NCBI GenBank assembly: GCA_021464415.1
Contig: CM038471.1
Span: 73,448,851-73,512,850 of the forward strand
Reading direction: 5' to 3'
Source: Lonicera japonica
Taxonomy: Eukaryota; Streptophyta; Magnoliopsida; Dipsacales; Caprifoliaceae
Length of the DNA stretch: 64,000 nt
Shown: positions 21,548-33,868 of the stretch, piece by piece
How the letters are laid out: every line of letters starts with the position of its first letter
How positions within the stretch are numbered: position 1 is the stretch's first letter
Notes under the pieces: generated by a model
What the model saw: only the letters and a program-made list of their open reading frames with translations
What the model was told of the DNA's origin: nothing
Database searches by the model: none
Translations under genes and position numbers: made by a program

Positions 21548-24500
21548 ATGATGGTGAGAGTAGAAGTAGTATCGAAAACATTCCGATCTGTCAAGCCTCA
21601 TCATCACAACCCTAAATTAACTGACCTAAAACCATCAATTTCATCACAATTACCCCTCCAATCATCACCATCGAAATTGAAATCGAAATCATTGGCAAAG
21701 AATTCTTCTTCTTCTTCTTCTTCTTCTTCTTCTTCAGCATGGTCTGTATATCTCATTCTCTCCACTAACATCCCCATCAAAACCTATGTTGGCGTCACCA
21801 CCAATTTTCCACGCCGGTATCTCTCTCTTTTATTTGATTCTCTGACTGCTGAATAGATCAAAATTTTGTAATCTTTGTTTTATTAGCTGATGAATGAGTA
21901 TAATAGGGGTGTCATTAGAATAAAATTTCGTCAGAGTTAAATAAGGCATTCAACGCACAACTTGCCTCTAATTCAACATTAATCACCATTTCTACCTCTT
22001 AATCTACCTTTCAACATTAAGAGGTACCTAAATGTGGAGTATGGAATGAATCATTGCTCAAGTTATTATATTTACTATTCCTCCTGATTCCATTTTGAAT
22101 TAGAGGTGACTCTGAAACTGTACGCTACCATATTTGATTGCAAAATCCGTTGAATTGAATTTTCAGTTGAGAGAACCCAGTAATACATTTCTATATTGGT
22201 TTAGAATCTGGAAACAATTTAAGTTCGTCTATCACACAGATTTGTGGCATCAATGAAAACTGGCGATTCAGTTAATGTTGTCTTTAACCTAGACTCTAGT
22301 CCCATTTATGCTGTTTTGCTGAAAGATTTGATTTGGTATTTGGATATGCCCAGTTTAGTTTGTACGGGATATCCTTATAAGTTGTCATTTTGGTGATATC
22401 TGGAGTAGAAGGGATACATAAAGCAAGCAGGGAATATCAGAAATGTGGTGGGTTATTTTTAAATTACGAATTATTGTAATAGAATTAATAAAAGTTCACA
22501 GAGCACCTAAAATGCATAAACTAGAATATGTAAGAAAGATGTGCATGTTTGAAACTGATCAAGGCAAAAAGAGGAGACTTTATTTCTCGAGGTTCCGCCA
22601 GTTCGATTTACAGTACACAAGTAGGCAAACTAATTATTTATGGATTTCATAAACATGTGGAGCGACCTATTATCCTGATAAACAGAGAAGATCTGGAGGA
22701 GATGGAGAAACTCAATCACCATTCAAAGGTAATACACTAGACTTGTCTAAAGTGATTATGCCCTCGTGCAGAACTCTCCAAGAGAAATCCCACCAGCAGT
22801 CTGAAGAAAAAGATAGAAATCAATGAATGATCTGCACCATCTTTATGAATTTTCATAAAGTTAAGAAACACTTCATCTTTTTCCTTGCTGTTTCCTTAAT
22901 AACTATCGAGAACCAGTTAGCTCTTTCAAAATCAATTGCACGAAAAAGATAATTTACTGCTCCACCATTTGATTCACCTTCAATCTCTACAATTATTATT
23001 TCCCGTTCTATGTTCAGGTCCTCGCCAAATTACTGTAATATATCTTTGTATTCCAGCTTTCTTCAACGAGGAATGCTCTTTGATCTTTAGCATCTCTGTT
23101 CAAACTTCAACAGTACACCTGAAAAGATTTTTTTAACTCCCAAGCCTCACTCAGTTAAGAAACTTTGGTGCTGGGAAATTAGTAGTGTCTTCAACTTTGG
23201 CACCTGATAGAGTTGAAAGAGATAAGATGCAAAACTCTAAGAGTTGAGAGAGAAGGCGGGGTCTTTGTTAGCAGCAGATTCAATGATGGAACCGAAACCT
23301 TTTGTCTGTTGGAGATTTTTTTCCCGGGGAACTGGGCAGAGGCATTGGCTGTGACTGAAAGAATCTTTGACAAGTTCAAAAGAGCTTTTTGTTCTTGATT
23401 CCGGTTATAGGTCTCAAGTCACTTTGTCGGTTCAATAGGGTCTTTCCAGCCGCATCTTTTTTACATACAATACCTTAAGGCTTTTATGTGGTTTTTGCCT
23501 CTCAATAGGCTTAGAACTAATTTTCTTTCATAGGCAAGGCAGGGTCCATCTAAGGCTTTGTCTTCTGATATGTTTTATGTACTTATGTGTGTGTTGGCTT
23601 CTGCATCTCACTCATTTTTTATTGCCTTTTGCTTGGAAGTTGTGGTCAAGGCTGTTTTGGATTCTTGGTGAGCATTGGATTTGCCAGACTCTATTCAAAC
23701 GTTTTTTTCTTTCAAAAAAAAGGTAGGTCTAATTAAGTTTATTCACTGATGTAGAGTGGTTTGGGTATTGGATTTTGATAGCTTATTTTGTCTTGGTGGA
23801 CATTAGTCCTCCATCTTATGTACCTTCTCTCCTTTTGATATTAATAATATTTTCTTTTATTTAAACAGAAAGTTTTCTTTTGTTTTGGTGGACATGTAGC
23901 CCTCCATCTTATGTATCTTCTCTCCTTTTTATATTAATAATATTTTCTTTTATTTAAACAGAATTTTTCGTGGTGGGTTATTGAAATCAATGTAGGTTTA
24001 GGTATTATAAGGTAGAAGAAAGGTTGTTGGGTGTCAGAGACAAGGAATTCCAGTTTGAATGATTCAGATGAGACAGGTTGCTGGTCTCTTAAATATCTAT
24101 TGCTGGAGTTTTTGGACAACTACCTTTTAAATGTTATTGGCTATTGAGTGAACACCGACAGGGTAATTCCGTGGATTAGGATTGTCCCGAGGTTGTTTAT
24201 AAGTAATTAAATGAGTTTCAGCAACACCCTCTTCAGTAAATGAAACCGTAATCTTGCCATGCACATGATCTGGAAGGCCAGATTTTGAGAAAGAAATGGA
24301 GGAAGAGAAGGAAGTACCCTTTCACGCTCATGTCACATGGAGGTACTGCAGAAGAATGCCAAGTTCAGGTCTTGTTCTGCACTCAAATGGAGAACTAACC
24401 GATCGCTGTCTCTGTATTGTAAATATGCTGTTACAGTTACAAATAGGCTCTAATCTCTTCTTTTTGCTGGACTTCTTCTAGAAAAGAGGGTTGAGGGTTG

Positions 24501-26573
24501 GAACGAATTACAAGAATTCTATTTTGTCTCTGTGGACCGAGCAGAAAGAGGGTGGCTCAAGAAGAGGATTGTACACATTGGTTGAACAAACTCAGGACTA
24601 TTCCCTGAGCAGCAACATTAACCCAGCTCCTGCCCATAATTACATTTCTCTCAAGTTTTGCCATCCTCCAAACATGGAATTCATGATTATATGTCATTGC
24701 ATCAGCAATATCATGCCCCAAATTACTCTCAATAAGATTCTCCTCTTGCATAACACAATTATTAACCCTAGCATTCCTCAACACCTCCAGTTCCTCTTGT
24801 TTTTGCAACTTCTTCACAAGAACACTAAAGCCCACCTGTAGACCGAGATTCTTCTTTTTGGCTTCAATTAACTCCTCCACTAAACTTGGTTATCTCTAAC
24901 CTGCCCGTAGAGTAAGGTTGATTTGACCTAACCACAAATCTTGTCTTGTGTGACTCTGTCCCTTTGCGGTTGTTTGTTTTGCCGATTTCATACTGCTGCT
25001 TAAAGGGCCTTTCGTAACATTGGGTAATGTCATAAGCATGCAAGGATATGAAAAGCCTTGTAATAGTTTCTGTTGTAGCACTCAAAGAAACAACTTGTAT
25101 TCATAGATATGCACAAGAAGCGGAGTGAAAAAAATATTTGTACAAAAAGTGGGGTACAAGGTATGTCACGTCTTGGTCCAGCCCAGTAAGATATTGTCCG
25201 CTTTGGGCCCGAGCCCACATGGCATGCTTTTATCCCAAAAAGGCCTCTTGCTAGGAAGGCCTTTGATAACATTCTGTCATGTCCCGATCTAGGCTGTAAG
25301 ATATTCTCGCTTTGGGCCAAAGCTTGCAAGGTTTTGCTTTTCCTGGCAGTGGGGCCCAAAATATATACATATTAATTTATAATCTTTTCTTCTATTTTGA
25401 CATGTAAATTTGCCCGAGTTTGATATCTCTGTCTCCATATGCCTTCTTTAGCCGGAATAATCTGAGATCTCAGCATAATTCTGTTACATTTGCAGTATAA
25501 AAGATCAACATAATATTCTGTTTCTCATGTATGGTTATACTCCAATCATTGCCATTGTTTTGTTCTACCTGCATCTACCACTTGTGCCATTAATGTCACT
25601 ACTTTTCTTTCCAACATTTGTTCTAAGACAAAAAAAATGAGTTTATTCTTAAGTTTGATACTTCCTTTGTAGGCTGAAACAACATAACGGGGAAATGAAA
25701 GGCGGCGCAAAAGCATCACGCTCAGGAAGGCCTTGGGTTTGTGCATGCCTTATCCAAGGTTTTGAGGATAAAAGCAAAGGTATTTGTCTGTTCTTAACAT
25801 TATGGGCCATCTATATCGTTATCCCTGACCTCGTAGCTGATTATATTTATTTTACATATGCGGAGTCGACATGATGAGAACCAGTAAGATATGCAATGGC
25901 TTCAGGGGAGAGTTGAAGAAATCTAGACAATTAAAATTAGATGCCTAGAAGGTACATATTTTGACAAATAGTTCTTGTCTAAATGAGCCCTAGCTGGAGG
26001 CCAACACTACCATTCAAAATCTGAGGCATGCAATTTTAAATTAAGAGTCTAGCTATACTACTTTACTGCTCTAGAGGAGCCGGGTCCAAAATTATAAAGT
26101 GGGAGTTTGTTTCGGTTTTTTTTTTTTTGGCATTTTTGGAAGCCATAATTGCTAATCTCACATGCAAAGATTTAGCTTTAGCATGTTGTGATTCAAACTA
26201 TTGATGTGAGATATGAGACTTTGCATATGAATTTACCAATTTAGGATTCCTAGAAAGAACAGAAACTTGAACCAAACTAACATAAGTTGTATGAGAAACC
26301 TACATTAACAGGCCAACACTAACCGCCTTGAGGGAGTGAAGCCACGACTACAACTTATTAACTTTTTACCTTTATGTAGCTTGCGAGTTTGAATCAAAAT
26401 GGAAGATTTTCTCAAGAAAACTTCCACGCAAAAAGAAAAATAACGAGACAGCGGACCGAGTAGATAATGGATCGTTTCTTTTATTGCAACACAGGCATGC
26501 AGCTCTTGATAAAGTCAAAGGTTCGATCAATTGCAGTCACTTAGAAATCATCTGGGAATTGGATCCTTTTTGA
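21548..26573 (+). CDS. GIY-YIG endonuclease, SLX1-like
   Basis: Exons 21548-21816, 25673-25779 and 26380-26573 join in frame over GT-AG introns and give 189 residues. The first 63 residues are basic and Ser-rich, with a poly-Ser run from a TTC repeat, possibly a targeting region. The GIY-YIG domain starts at VYL (67-69), has TYVGVT (79-84) in place of YIG, Arg89/Arg90, the LKQHNGE segment and WVCACLIQGF. Exon 3 supplies CEFESKWK with Glu130 at the expected metal-binding position, and ends INCSHLEIIWELDPF. The family includes SLX1, the nuclease of the SLX1-SLX4 complex that cuts branched DNA. The RING finger of classical SLX1 is absent, so this is the short plant form; its partner is unknown. 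Intron 1 is 3.9 kb and full of retroelement debris. Start chosen as the first ATG of ATGATG. Confidence 0.88.
22440..22740 (+). pseudogene. Coding-like scrap inside the SLX1-like intron
   Basis: Reading at about 22549-22740 gives a fairly protein-like string (KLIKAKRGDFISRGSASSIY; VGKLIIYGFHKHVERP) without start or splice context. It may be a remnant of a LINE ORF1 or of a captured gene. I cannot assign it. Confidence 0.3.
22930..23970 (+). mobile_element. LINE-like remnant in the SLX1-like intron
   Basis: At 23213-23398 the plus strand encodes a coding-like string with GGVFVSSRFNDGTETFCLLE and NWAEALAVTERIFDKFKRAF, similar in style to ORF1-type proteins of plant LINEs. At 23790-23965 a segment ending in TTAATAATATTTTCTTTTAT is present twice in tandem and resembles LINE 3' tails. 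No reverse transcriptase motif is visible. Boundaries are approximate. Confidence 0.35.
23788..23965 (+). repeat. Tandem duplication, two units of about 92 bp
   Basis: TTGGTGGACAT...CCTCCATCTTATGTA...CTTCTCTCCTTTT...TTTATTTAAACAGAA occurs twice back to back with few differences. It forms the end of the LINE-like remnant. Confidence 0.75.
24160..24890 (-). pseudogene. Coding-like remnant, reverse strand, SLX1-like intron
   Basis: The minus strand is open from about 24880 to 24557 (EELIEAKKKNLGLQ; VLVKKLQKQEELEVLRNARV), and further coding-like strings follow to about 24160 (DHVHGKITVSFTEEGVAETH), broken by stops. The Lys/Glu-rich helix looks like coiled coil. It is most likely a retroelement gag/ORF1 or captured exon; no family recognised. 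Confidence 0.3.
25164..25345 (+). repeat. Two related copies of a 'GTAAGATATT..CGCTTTGGGCC' segment
   Basis: TGTCACGTCTTGG...GTAAGATATTGTCCGCTTTG at about 25164 and TGTCATGTCCCGA...GTAAGATATTCTCGCTTTG at about 25276 are diverged direct copies 112 bp apart. Segments with this wording are common in plant LTR/TRIM elements. No full LTR pair was found here. Confidence 0.45.
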
Positions 26574-26913
26574 TAATTTAAGTTTCTGTTTATTAAGTTG
26601 GCCAATTATTTATAATTATAATCTACAACTTCATATCTAGATTGATGAAATTGTTGTATAATACATAAAAATGATGGTTTAACTCTTAAAAATCCAGTAA
26701 TAGTATAACACCATCTCTTTGTATAACAATTACATGTTCTTAGACATTTGTTTCACATATATAGCTGGACATATTTCAAGTGCCAGAAAGTTGTATCGCG
26801 GTTTTGAATTGCCAATTTTACTCCTGGAGCTTTCTTTTTCGTAAAAAAAGAAGAGTGTATGCAATAGGATTTGGACCTTTGTTAAAAAGTTAAAATTGTG
26901 TTTACCTATGGGC

Positions 26914-27000
26914 AGTGGCGGATCCAGGATTTTGAGTTCAGGGAGGCTCAAAATTACAAGTAATGATTTTTTTTTGAGCTTCGCGGGGTCCAAAAAAATT
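26914..27000. mobile_element. End fragment of the 'CAGTGGCGGAGCC' family
   Basis: CAGTGGCGGATCCAGGATTT matches the left end of the 43098-43624 element. The matching right end was not found, so this is either a truncated copy or one whose other end has decayed. Confidence 0.35.
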
Positions 27001-27157
27001 CATGATTTGTGTTTTTTAAATAATTACTCAAAATGGTAATATTATTTCTTGCAAAACTGATTTAGGAGGGTCCTAGTTAGCATGCAATATTTACCAACAA
27101 TAATATTAGTACTATTATTGATGTAGATCTGCCAGCATGTCGGGCTCCTATTCTTAA

Positions 27158-27345
27158 TGCGAAATTAGACTTACCACCCCTGCTTTCATGGAATAACTTA
27201 AAAACGGGTTTGTTGGTGGGGGTGTGTGTTGGAGGGTGTTTAGTTCTTCTAAACTAGTCCTTTGAGACTCCCTCGCATGGAAGGGGAAACGTTTAACGAT
27301 TATGAAAACATGGGGTTAAGTCTAATTTTACATCTAAACTGGAGG
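27158..27345. repeat. Inverted-repeat family 'AAATTAGACTTA', copy 1
   Basis: GCGAAATTAGACTTACCACCCC on the left and ATGGGGTTAAGTCTAATTTTAC on the right are inverted. The right part (TTGAGACTCCC..AACGATTATGAAAACA) recurs in reverse in pheophytinase intron 2 (56150-56240), so this is a dispersed family. Confidence 0.5.
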
Positions 27346-27904
27346 CAAAGTCAAAAAGGCCCAAGAAGAAACTAGCCAAAAACACTAATGCTTTCTAAAA
27401 TTTTAGGTACTGCATTTAGCATAAATTGTAGTTTTTTGTATATTTTATTTTGATGCGCCAAACATTCCAATCAGCTTCTGAACTATGAGAAGAAAATGGT
27501 GAATACTCTTGAGGTTGGAAGTGGAGGATAAGGAAGATGAAAGGGGTCTGGTTTGCATACAGAAAAAAGCTTAGACAACATTCTTTTGCCATTGTTTTTT
27601 AGAGCTCTGATACTAAATTAGTTTATGAAATAACCCACTCACAATATTCAATATACTCAATCAATTCATATTATGAATAAAGCATAAACTCAATCAATCT
27701 ATATTAATATGATTATCACTATGATTCATATCCGTAAATTTAATTACATAAAAAAATATCAATATGAATTTGATTCATATCCATAAATTTCAAGCATTGA
27801 TTCAATCAATCAATATGATTCATATCCATAAATTTCATTACATCAAAAAATATCAATATCAACAATATATATATAGACATGCTTACTTATAGATTTGTAG
27901 TTGA

Positions 27905-28230
27905 AAAAAGGGGCGGTGAACCGCGGACGGATGGGACGGTGGCAGAAGTTAGGGTTTGAGAGGGTGGGAAGAGTCAAAGAGGAGCTGTGAGGGACTAACT
28001 GAGGGTCGAAGGTTTGGGAGGGTAGAAGAGGAGCTGCGCCTGTGTGGTTGTGTTATGTTTGGGAGAGGAGCTGCGTTGGGTGTTTCGTTTTTGACTGTGT
28101 TTTGTTTAACTTTTTTTTTTTTTTTTTTTTTATCCTGCCTTCCAAGGTGGTCGGACGACCCCTCTTGTCCCCATGTTGGTACGCCTCTACCTATGGGGTC
28201 ATTCATCATTTCTATTAATTTTTTTCTTTG
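27905..28230 (-). other. GC-richer block with a long T run
   Basis: On the minus strand, a segment ending GACCACCTTGGAAGGCAGGAT is followed by about 22 A, then by a pyrimidine-rich leader-like stretch (AGCTCCTCTTCTACCCTCC; CAAACCCTAACTTCTGCCAC). The A run could be a retroposed poly-A tail. There is no coding frame I can support. Confidence 0.35.
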
Positions 28231-30858
28231 AATTAAATATGTGATTTTCACAATGCATGTGTAAGGTAAACTTATATATATATAATTTGATTATGTAGCA
28301 TCATCCACGTTAGAAATGAGCAATGCCGAGGGATCCATCATATTGCGGCAAAACTATCTTAAATCACTACAATATCTTGTAACGGGCTGTAAAAGAAAAT
28401 ATGATTCTTGTAAAAGAGATGTGATACGTGGTATTTTACAGAAGTTATAATCAGATTCGTTGTAAACGGAATAAATCTTGGGCCCCATAAAGAAAAAGAA
28501 ATTGATAAAGCACACCTTTTGCAACAATTAAGCAAAAGAAAAACGGAATTAATCTCGAAAAGCTTCTTCATTTAAATGAGACTTGAACCTTTTATCAAAA
28601 CTATTTTCTCATTTGTCGTAAGTTTTTCTAATATGAGAGGATAACTATCATTTTATTATTTTATCACAAATTAAGAAATATTATACTTTTGTTGGTTTTA
28701 AATCAAGAGCATCAAAAGTCTCTTTTTCATGACTATGCATAAAGTTCACGTATGATTGATGACTAATTAGTTTGAAATATATATTTTTTTAAAATATACT
28801 AAAGTTAAAATTAATTAATTTTTTAATATAAGATAAAACAATAATATTATCATAGCGAGTGCTATTGGCACCACATGCCTTTTTAGAAAAGGCCCCAAAA
28901 GTCAAAAATACTCAAGACAATGATTTTTTTAATTAGAAGTATTTTGAACTTTAAATTGATAATGGTAACCCATCAAAAGATTATTACTAGCTTATTGTGT
29001 ACACATATATGTTATTTTGAAATTTAAACGTATAAGAAAAAATAATAAAAATGGATTATGGGCTAGAACTACCCTTACTGATATCTGGATCGCATGAGAA
29101 ACGGTTAACATGAGACTAGATATTTTAAGGAGGTGTTTGATTTATATTTTAAATAATGTTGAACATGCCAAAGTAGTAATGTTGAGCATATAAATTTTTA
29201 TGAAATTTTAATTTCATTGTAGCATTTATAGTTAAATCAATTTAAATAGACAAAACTCATATAGAGGTGCATTCAAACAAAAAACTAACATTCAATGTTC
29301 ATCGTTCAAGAACTCAAAATTATAGAAGAAAGGAATTTGTACCGCCATATCTACAATTAAAATGCCAAGCCATAACAAACTCAAAGCTATGTATGTTTTA
29401 ATTCCAACATATGACTCTAATATAGCTTTGCCTTTTTAAGTACTTTAATTAATATTGCATAATTGTCTATTTTTGGCGCAAACTATAAAATTGTTGATGA
29501 TAGTCTGAAAAAGTTCTTATTGAGGATAACATAAAACTGGTGGAGGCACAAATGCAGTAATCAAACATATATATGCTAACCAAATGGGAGGAAAATACTC
29601 TGAACAAGAAGTGATGGTGTTAATTCTTAGAGGCGTTCATCGGTTTGAAACTACTATATTTATTACAAATTTACAATTCATCAATCAATGCAATTCAAGT
29701 TGATTTTCTATTTTAGCATCCATTCCAATCCAATTTAGTAACATTCAGTCAATCCAATTTTAAATTGGATTGGTTTGAAATCAATATCGTTTGTTTAAAG
29801 AGGTTTAAGTTTCAATAACAGCCATATCAACTAGTAGAAAGACCAAAACAATATAAAAAAAGTAAATCAAAAGGTAAATTTAGTAAAAAAAATATTTATG
29901 GTCTTTTATAAGTAATAATAATACGGTGCAATGAGATGTATATTAGTAACCTATTATATAAAGATAAGTACTTGTGCGGTGGTATATTGGCATGTGTCAT
30001 TTTTAAGTAAAATTGGATTGGTTTAACATTGATTTTGTGAAGGTGAAAACCAACCAATTTAATGTTAGTTGATTTTCTAAAAGGCGAACCAATTCAATCT
30101 ACTACTTTCACCAAATCTAATTAAAATTGAATTGAACTTGATTGGATGGATCGTTTTGATCGATTTTGATTGAATTTTTCACTAGTAATTTTTCTTGAAG
30201 ATTTAAGGCGGAGCTCTTAACTGACGTGATGGTAAACTCAATTTTTCTTGAAGGAAGTAGACTCAGTTTTTTTATTTCGTTTCTTTATATTCCAAAATTG
30301 AACTAAAATTAGCATAAATACTCACTTTGAAATTATTTAAACTAATTTATGTTAGGAAATACTTCAAAAATCTTAAAATTGAGTTTGAACATAAATTCAC
30401 AAATTTTAACCTAAATATTTTATTATTAAACATCCCCACATTGCATAGATTGTGTATCGCTTTAAATATAAAAATGTCAGTCTTATTTTAATTTTTGTAC
30501 AAAATGATGTACCACTGTTTAAATGAATTAACCGGTTATATATTTAGAGAAAAACCAATAATTTCTTATTAAAGCAAATCATCTCATCTTTATTACTTTT
30601 GAATTTAAGATAAAATTGATCTGCCAAGAAATTATTGTTTTGACAACACCTCCTTGTATTTAATGTCATGTCCATCTTTCATAAAATTGGTGATAATAAA
30701 AGCACACCTAAAATGGAGCGGGCTAACTAGTATACAGGGAAAGACACACATTTATACTTAGGGACTATCCCATGTTGGAGTTTCACAAGAATTGCAGTTA
30801 AAAGGAAATGTTTAGATTTTTAATTTATTTATTTTTAAAAGAGAAAGGGTGATAATTG

Positions 30859-30879
30859 CCCCCCCCCCCCCCCCCCCCC
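30859..30879 (+). repeat. Poly-C tract, 21 bases
   Basis: Uninterrupted C run in AT-rich DNA, equivalent to poly-G on the other strand. It mirrors the poly-G tract at 20810-20832. Confidence 0.95.
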
Positions 30880-31074
30880 TTATTTTATCACTAATACATT
30901 TTGAAATTTTTTTCAATAATGAAATAAAAATTTATTCTTACCACCTTCTCATTTTACTTTTTTATCCTAAGGTTAGAGCAACTAATTATTAACTGATAAT
31001 GTAATTAACTTAAATCTTCGATATCACCATTTTTTAATTACAACAAAACAATTCCATCATCTTTCACCACATTA

Positions 31075-31475
31075 TTCTTTTGCCTCATTCTTTTCTTCTC
31101 CTCTTCCTCCTTCTGTTTCTTCTTCTTTTTCTTCTTCTCTGTCTTCTTCTCCTTCTCCTTTTCCTTCTCCTCATTCTTATTCTCCTTCTTCTGCTGCTTC
31201 TTCTCCTCTTTTTCCTCCTTCTTCCCTTTCTCATTATTTTTCTCATCATCCTCTTCCTCATTCTTCTTCTTCTTCTTCTTCTTCTTCTTCTTCTTCTTCT
31301 TCTTCTTCGTCCTTCTCCTATTTCTCCTCATCCTTCATTCTTCTTCATTCTTCTCCCCCTCCTCCTCCTCTTTCTTATTCTTCTCATCATTCTCCTACTT
31401 ATTCTTCTCTTCCTCCTCTTCCTTCTCATCATCCTCCTCCTTCTTTTCATTCTTCTTCGTCTCTTTCTTTTTCAA
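31075..31475 (+). repeat. Polypyrimidine (TTC/TCC) tract, about 400 bp
   Basis: Nearly every base of the plus strand is C or T, with a pure (TTC)n run at about 31262-31309. It gives rise to long but meaningless Leu- or Lys/Glu-only frames. Such tracts can form triplex DNA. A (TA)n run follows at about 31503-31527. Confidence 0.9.
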
Positions 31476-31943
31476 AACATACATATATACACACATATGT
31501 ACATATATATATATATATATATATATTCTAAAACGAAAGAAATAATTGAAAAAAATGTGAAAAAAATCAAACGAAAAAATTCATACCCACATATATGTTG
31601 ATTCATTCTCTTCATGTCAACCAAGTTACAGACATTTTGCACTCGATTCATGTCAAGAGATGAAGGCTACAAAAAATCATTTGACAGTCACTTGTTTGAC
31701 ATCAACCAAGTATATTAACAGATACTCGCTTGATGTTAATAGGGTATCTCTCATGTAATTTTTTTTGTAAAGCTTTAACTACTATGCAATTCTTATGAGG
31801 ATGTAACTCTTATATTTTTTTTTTTAAATGTATCATGTAACTTTATGGGAAGTTAATGAAGAAATGACCATTTATGATTTTTTGTCACTACAAATTATGT
31901 GTAATTACAAGATGTAACTCTTATTTTTGGATTTTTTGGTATT

Positions 31944-32300
31944 AGTTATTGTTTAACTACCATATACTCAATGTTGAACGATTATCAATGAAGATAATCA
32001 CCAAATGATGGTCGAATATTACTATATTCACTCACTATAAATTGGATGAGTATATCTAAAAAAATGGGTAGTGGCCTTAGTTATTATTCAAGTACCAAAT
32101 GCTCAATGTCGAGCGAGTGCCAATGAAGATACTCACCTAATGACGGCTAAGTATTACCACATTCATTCACCATAAATTGGTCGAGAATATCTCAAAAAAT
32201 GGACAGTGACCTTAGTTATTGTTCAAGTACCAGATGCTCAATGTCGTGTGAGTGCCAATGAAAATAGTCACCCAATAACAACCGGGTATTATCACTTAAT
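31944..32300 (+). repeat. 135-bp tandem repeat, about 2.6 copies
   Basis: AGTTATT..TCAA(G/C)TACCA..ATGCTCAATGT starts units at 31944, 32079 and 32214, exactly 135 bp apart. The units carry AATGAAGATA..TCACC and CTCAAAAAATGG(G/A) blocks with substitutions. No coding frame is conserved among units. Confidence 0.75.
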
Positions 32301-33387
32301 TATGTTTCTTAACTTATAAGATGGTAAAGTAGAGTGTTTGTGATAAAAATTTAAAAAGTGGGGGGTTGTAAATATAGAGGGTTTTAGTGACAAAAAAATG
32401 GGTGCATTTATCGCCACCCTAATATTATTTGAGTGCTTAACAACACACTCTTCCAATTTAAGCATAATTTATGTGAGTGCACTCGGCTCTCATTAGGCAG
32501 ACCTTATTTGAAAAATATTCTAACACTTAATTTATTGTTTGATATTATGCGAGTTCTTACCAACAAATTTCCCCATGTGAACTGAGTGTATGTGGCTGTG
32601 CTTACTTCTTATTAGGCGAGTTTTAAGAGTGTTAATAATAATAAATTTAATGTAAAAACGTGTTTGTGACAAAAAAATATTTATAACAAATATAAAATAT
32701 AAACAACACCGTCCATAAAAATATGGCGTATTTACAATTTTTTTTTACAACACTGCTCATCTCTAAAGTATGGATACTTCAGTTAGGGTCGGAATATCGA
32801 TATTGGATACGTATCCAAGTATTTAACATTTTTTATTATTTTTTTTTAAATTTCGGATATAAGAGGGACTCGGCGATGATATTTGCGGGGATACGACAGG
32901 ATAAGTTTTGTAATTTTTTTTATTGGAGCCGCTTTAAAAATAACAAATAATTCCTTTAATATAAAAATTTCAAAAAAAAAAAAACTTAGGTTTTTCATTT
33001 ACAGTTAAATGACTAAGTCAACATTTTGATTAGAAGATGAAACGATCGACCAAAACACTCTGTTCTTCGTCTACGACCATCGTTGTTAGGTCTATATCCT
33101 TCTTCTAGTACTCAAATTAAAATAATATATCTACTTTTAAGTTATTATGCAATTAAATTATTCAATCATTTGTTTTAGTTTTATGAATATTCATAATATT
33201 ATTTATAAATTTATAAAATTTTTATAATTGAATAATTAAATATATATATTATAATTATTTTTTATTATTCATATCCAAAATATATCTTATCTTATATGTT
33301 TTTAATTTTATCTTATCACTATATCAATACAATATCGTATCTGATATCTATATCCGCATTCGTGTTTTATACCTGCTCGTTAAAGTA

Positions 33388-33836
33388 GGGTGTTCTTAAA
33401 TGCACCCACATAATCCGTCTTCTCACCCCACTAAAAGTTAAAGTTACGTTAATCTTAATAAAAAATTACTTTCACCCCGCTTTCTATACTTTGAAAAAAT
33501 CGCCACTTTTATTTTCTTACCCATTTAAAGTTTTAAAAATTAAAAATAAATAAAAAATTACATTATTTCTAACAAACAAACATCTACTATTTTCATTAAT
33601 TACATACATCTCATAAATATATGCTTATAATAAGTATTCTCATAATTTTATATAGATTACTAGACTTTTATTTTTATTTGCACCGGAACAATAACATTTT
33701 CAATGATGTTTTTTTTAATTTATTCAATCTTTTTATTTGAGCATGCATGCAAGTAAAATTCAATAAAACTCATGTTAAGTTATCTAATGTTAAAGTTAAA
33801 GAAATGTAGTGTTAATGCGTGTTTAATATGTCATAA

Positions 33837-33868
<32 letters not shown>

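Larger units (their letters stand above)
26574..33387. other. Gene-poor region between the SLX1-like gene and the kinase
   Basis: I find no gene in this 6.8 kb. It holds a partial GTGGCGGATCC-family end (26914), an inverted repeat family copy (27158-27340), a GC-richer block with a T22 run (27905-28230), a poly-C tract, a polypyrimidine tract, (TA)n runs and a 135-bp tandem repeat. ORFs such as those on both strands at 31038-31601 are products of the low-complexity tract. Confidence 0.6.

Noticed and set aside
31038..31601. Long frames on both strands (poly-Lys/Glu and poly-Leu)
   Set aside because: They come from the polypyrimidine tract and have no real amino-acid diversity, start context or splice sites.
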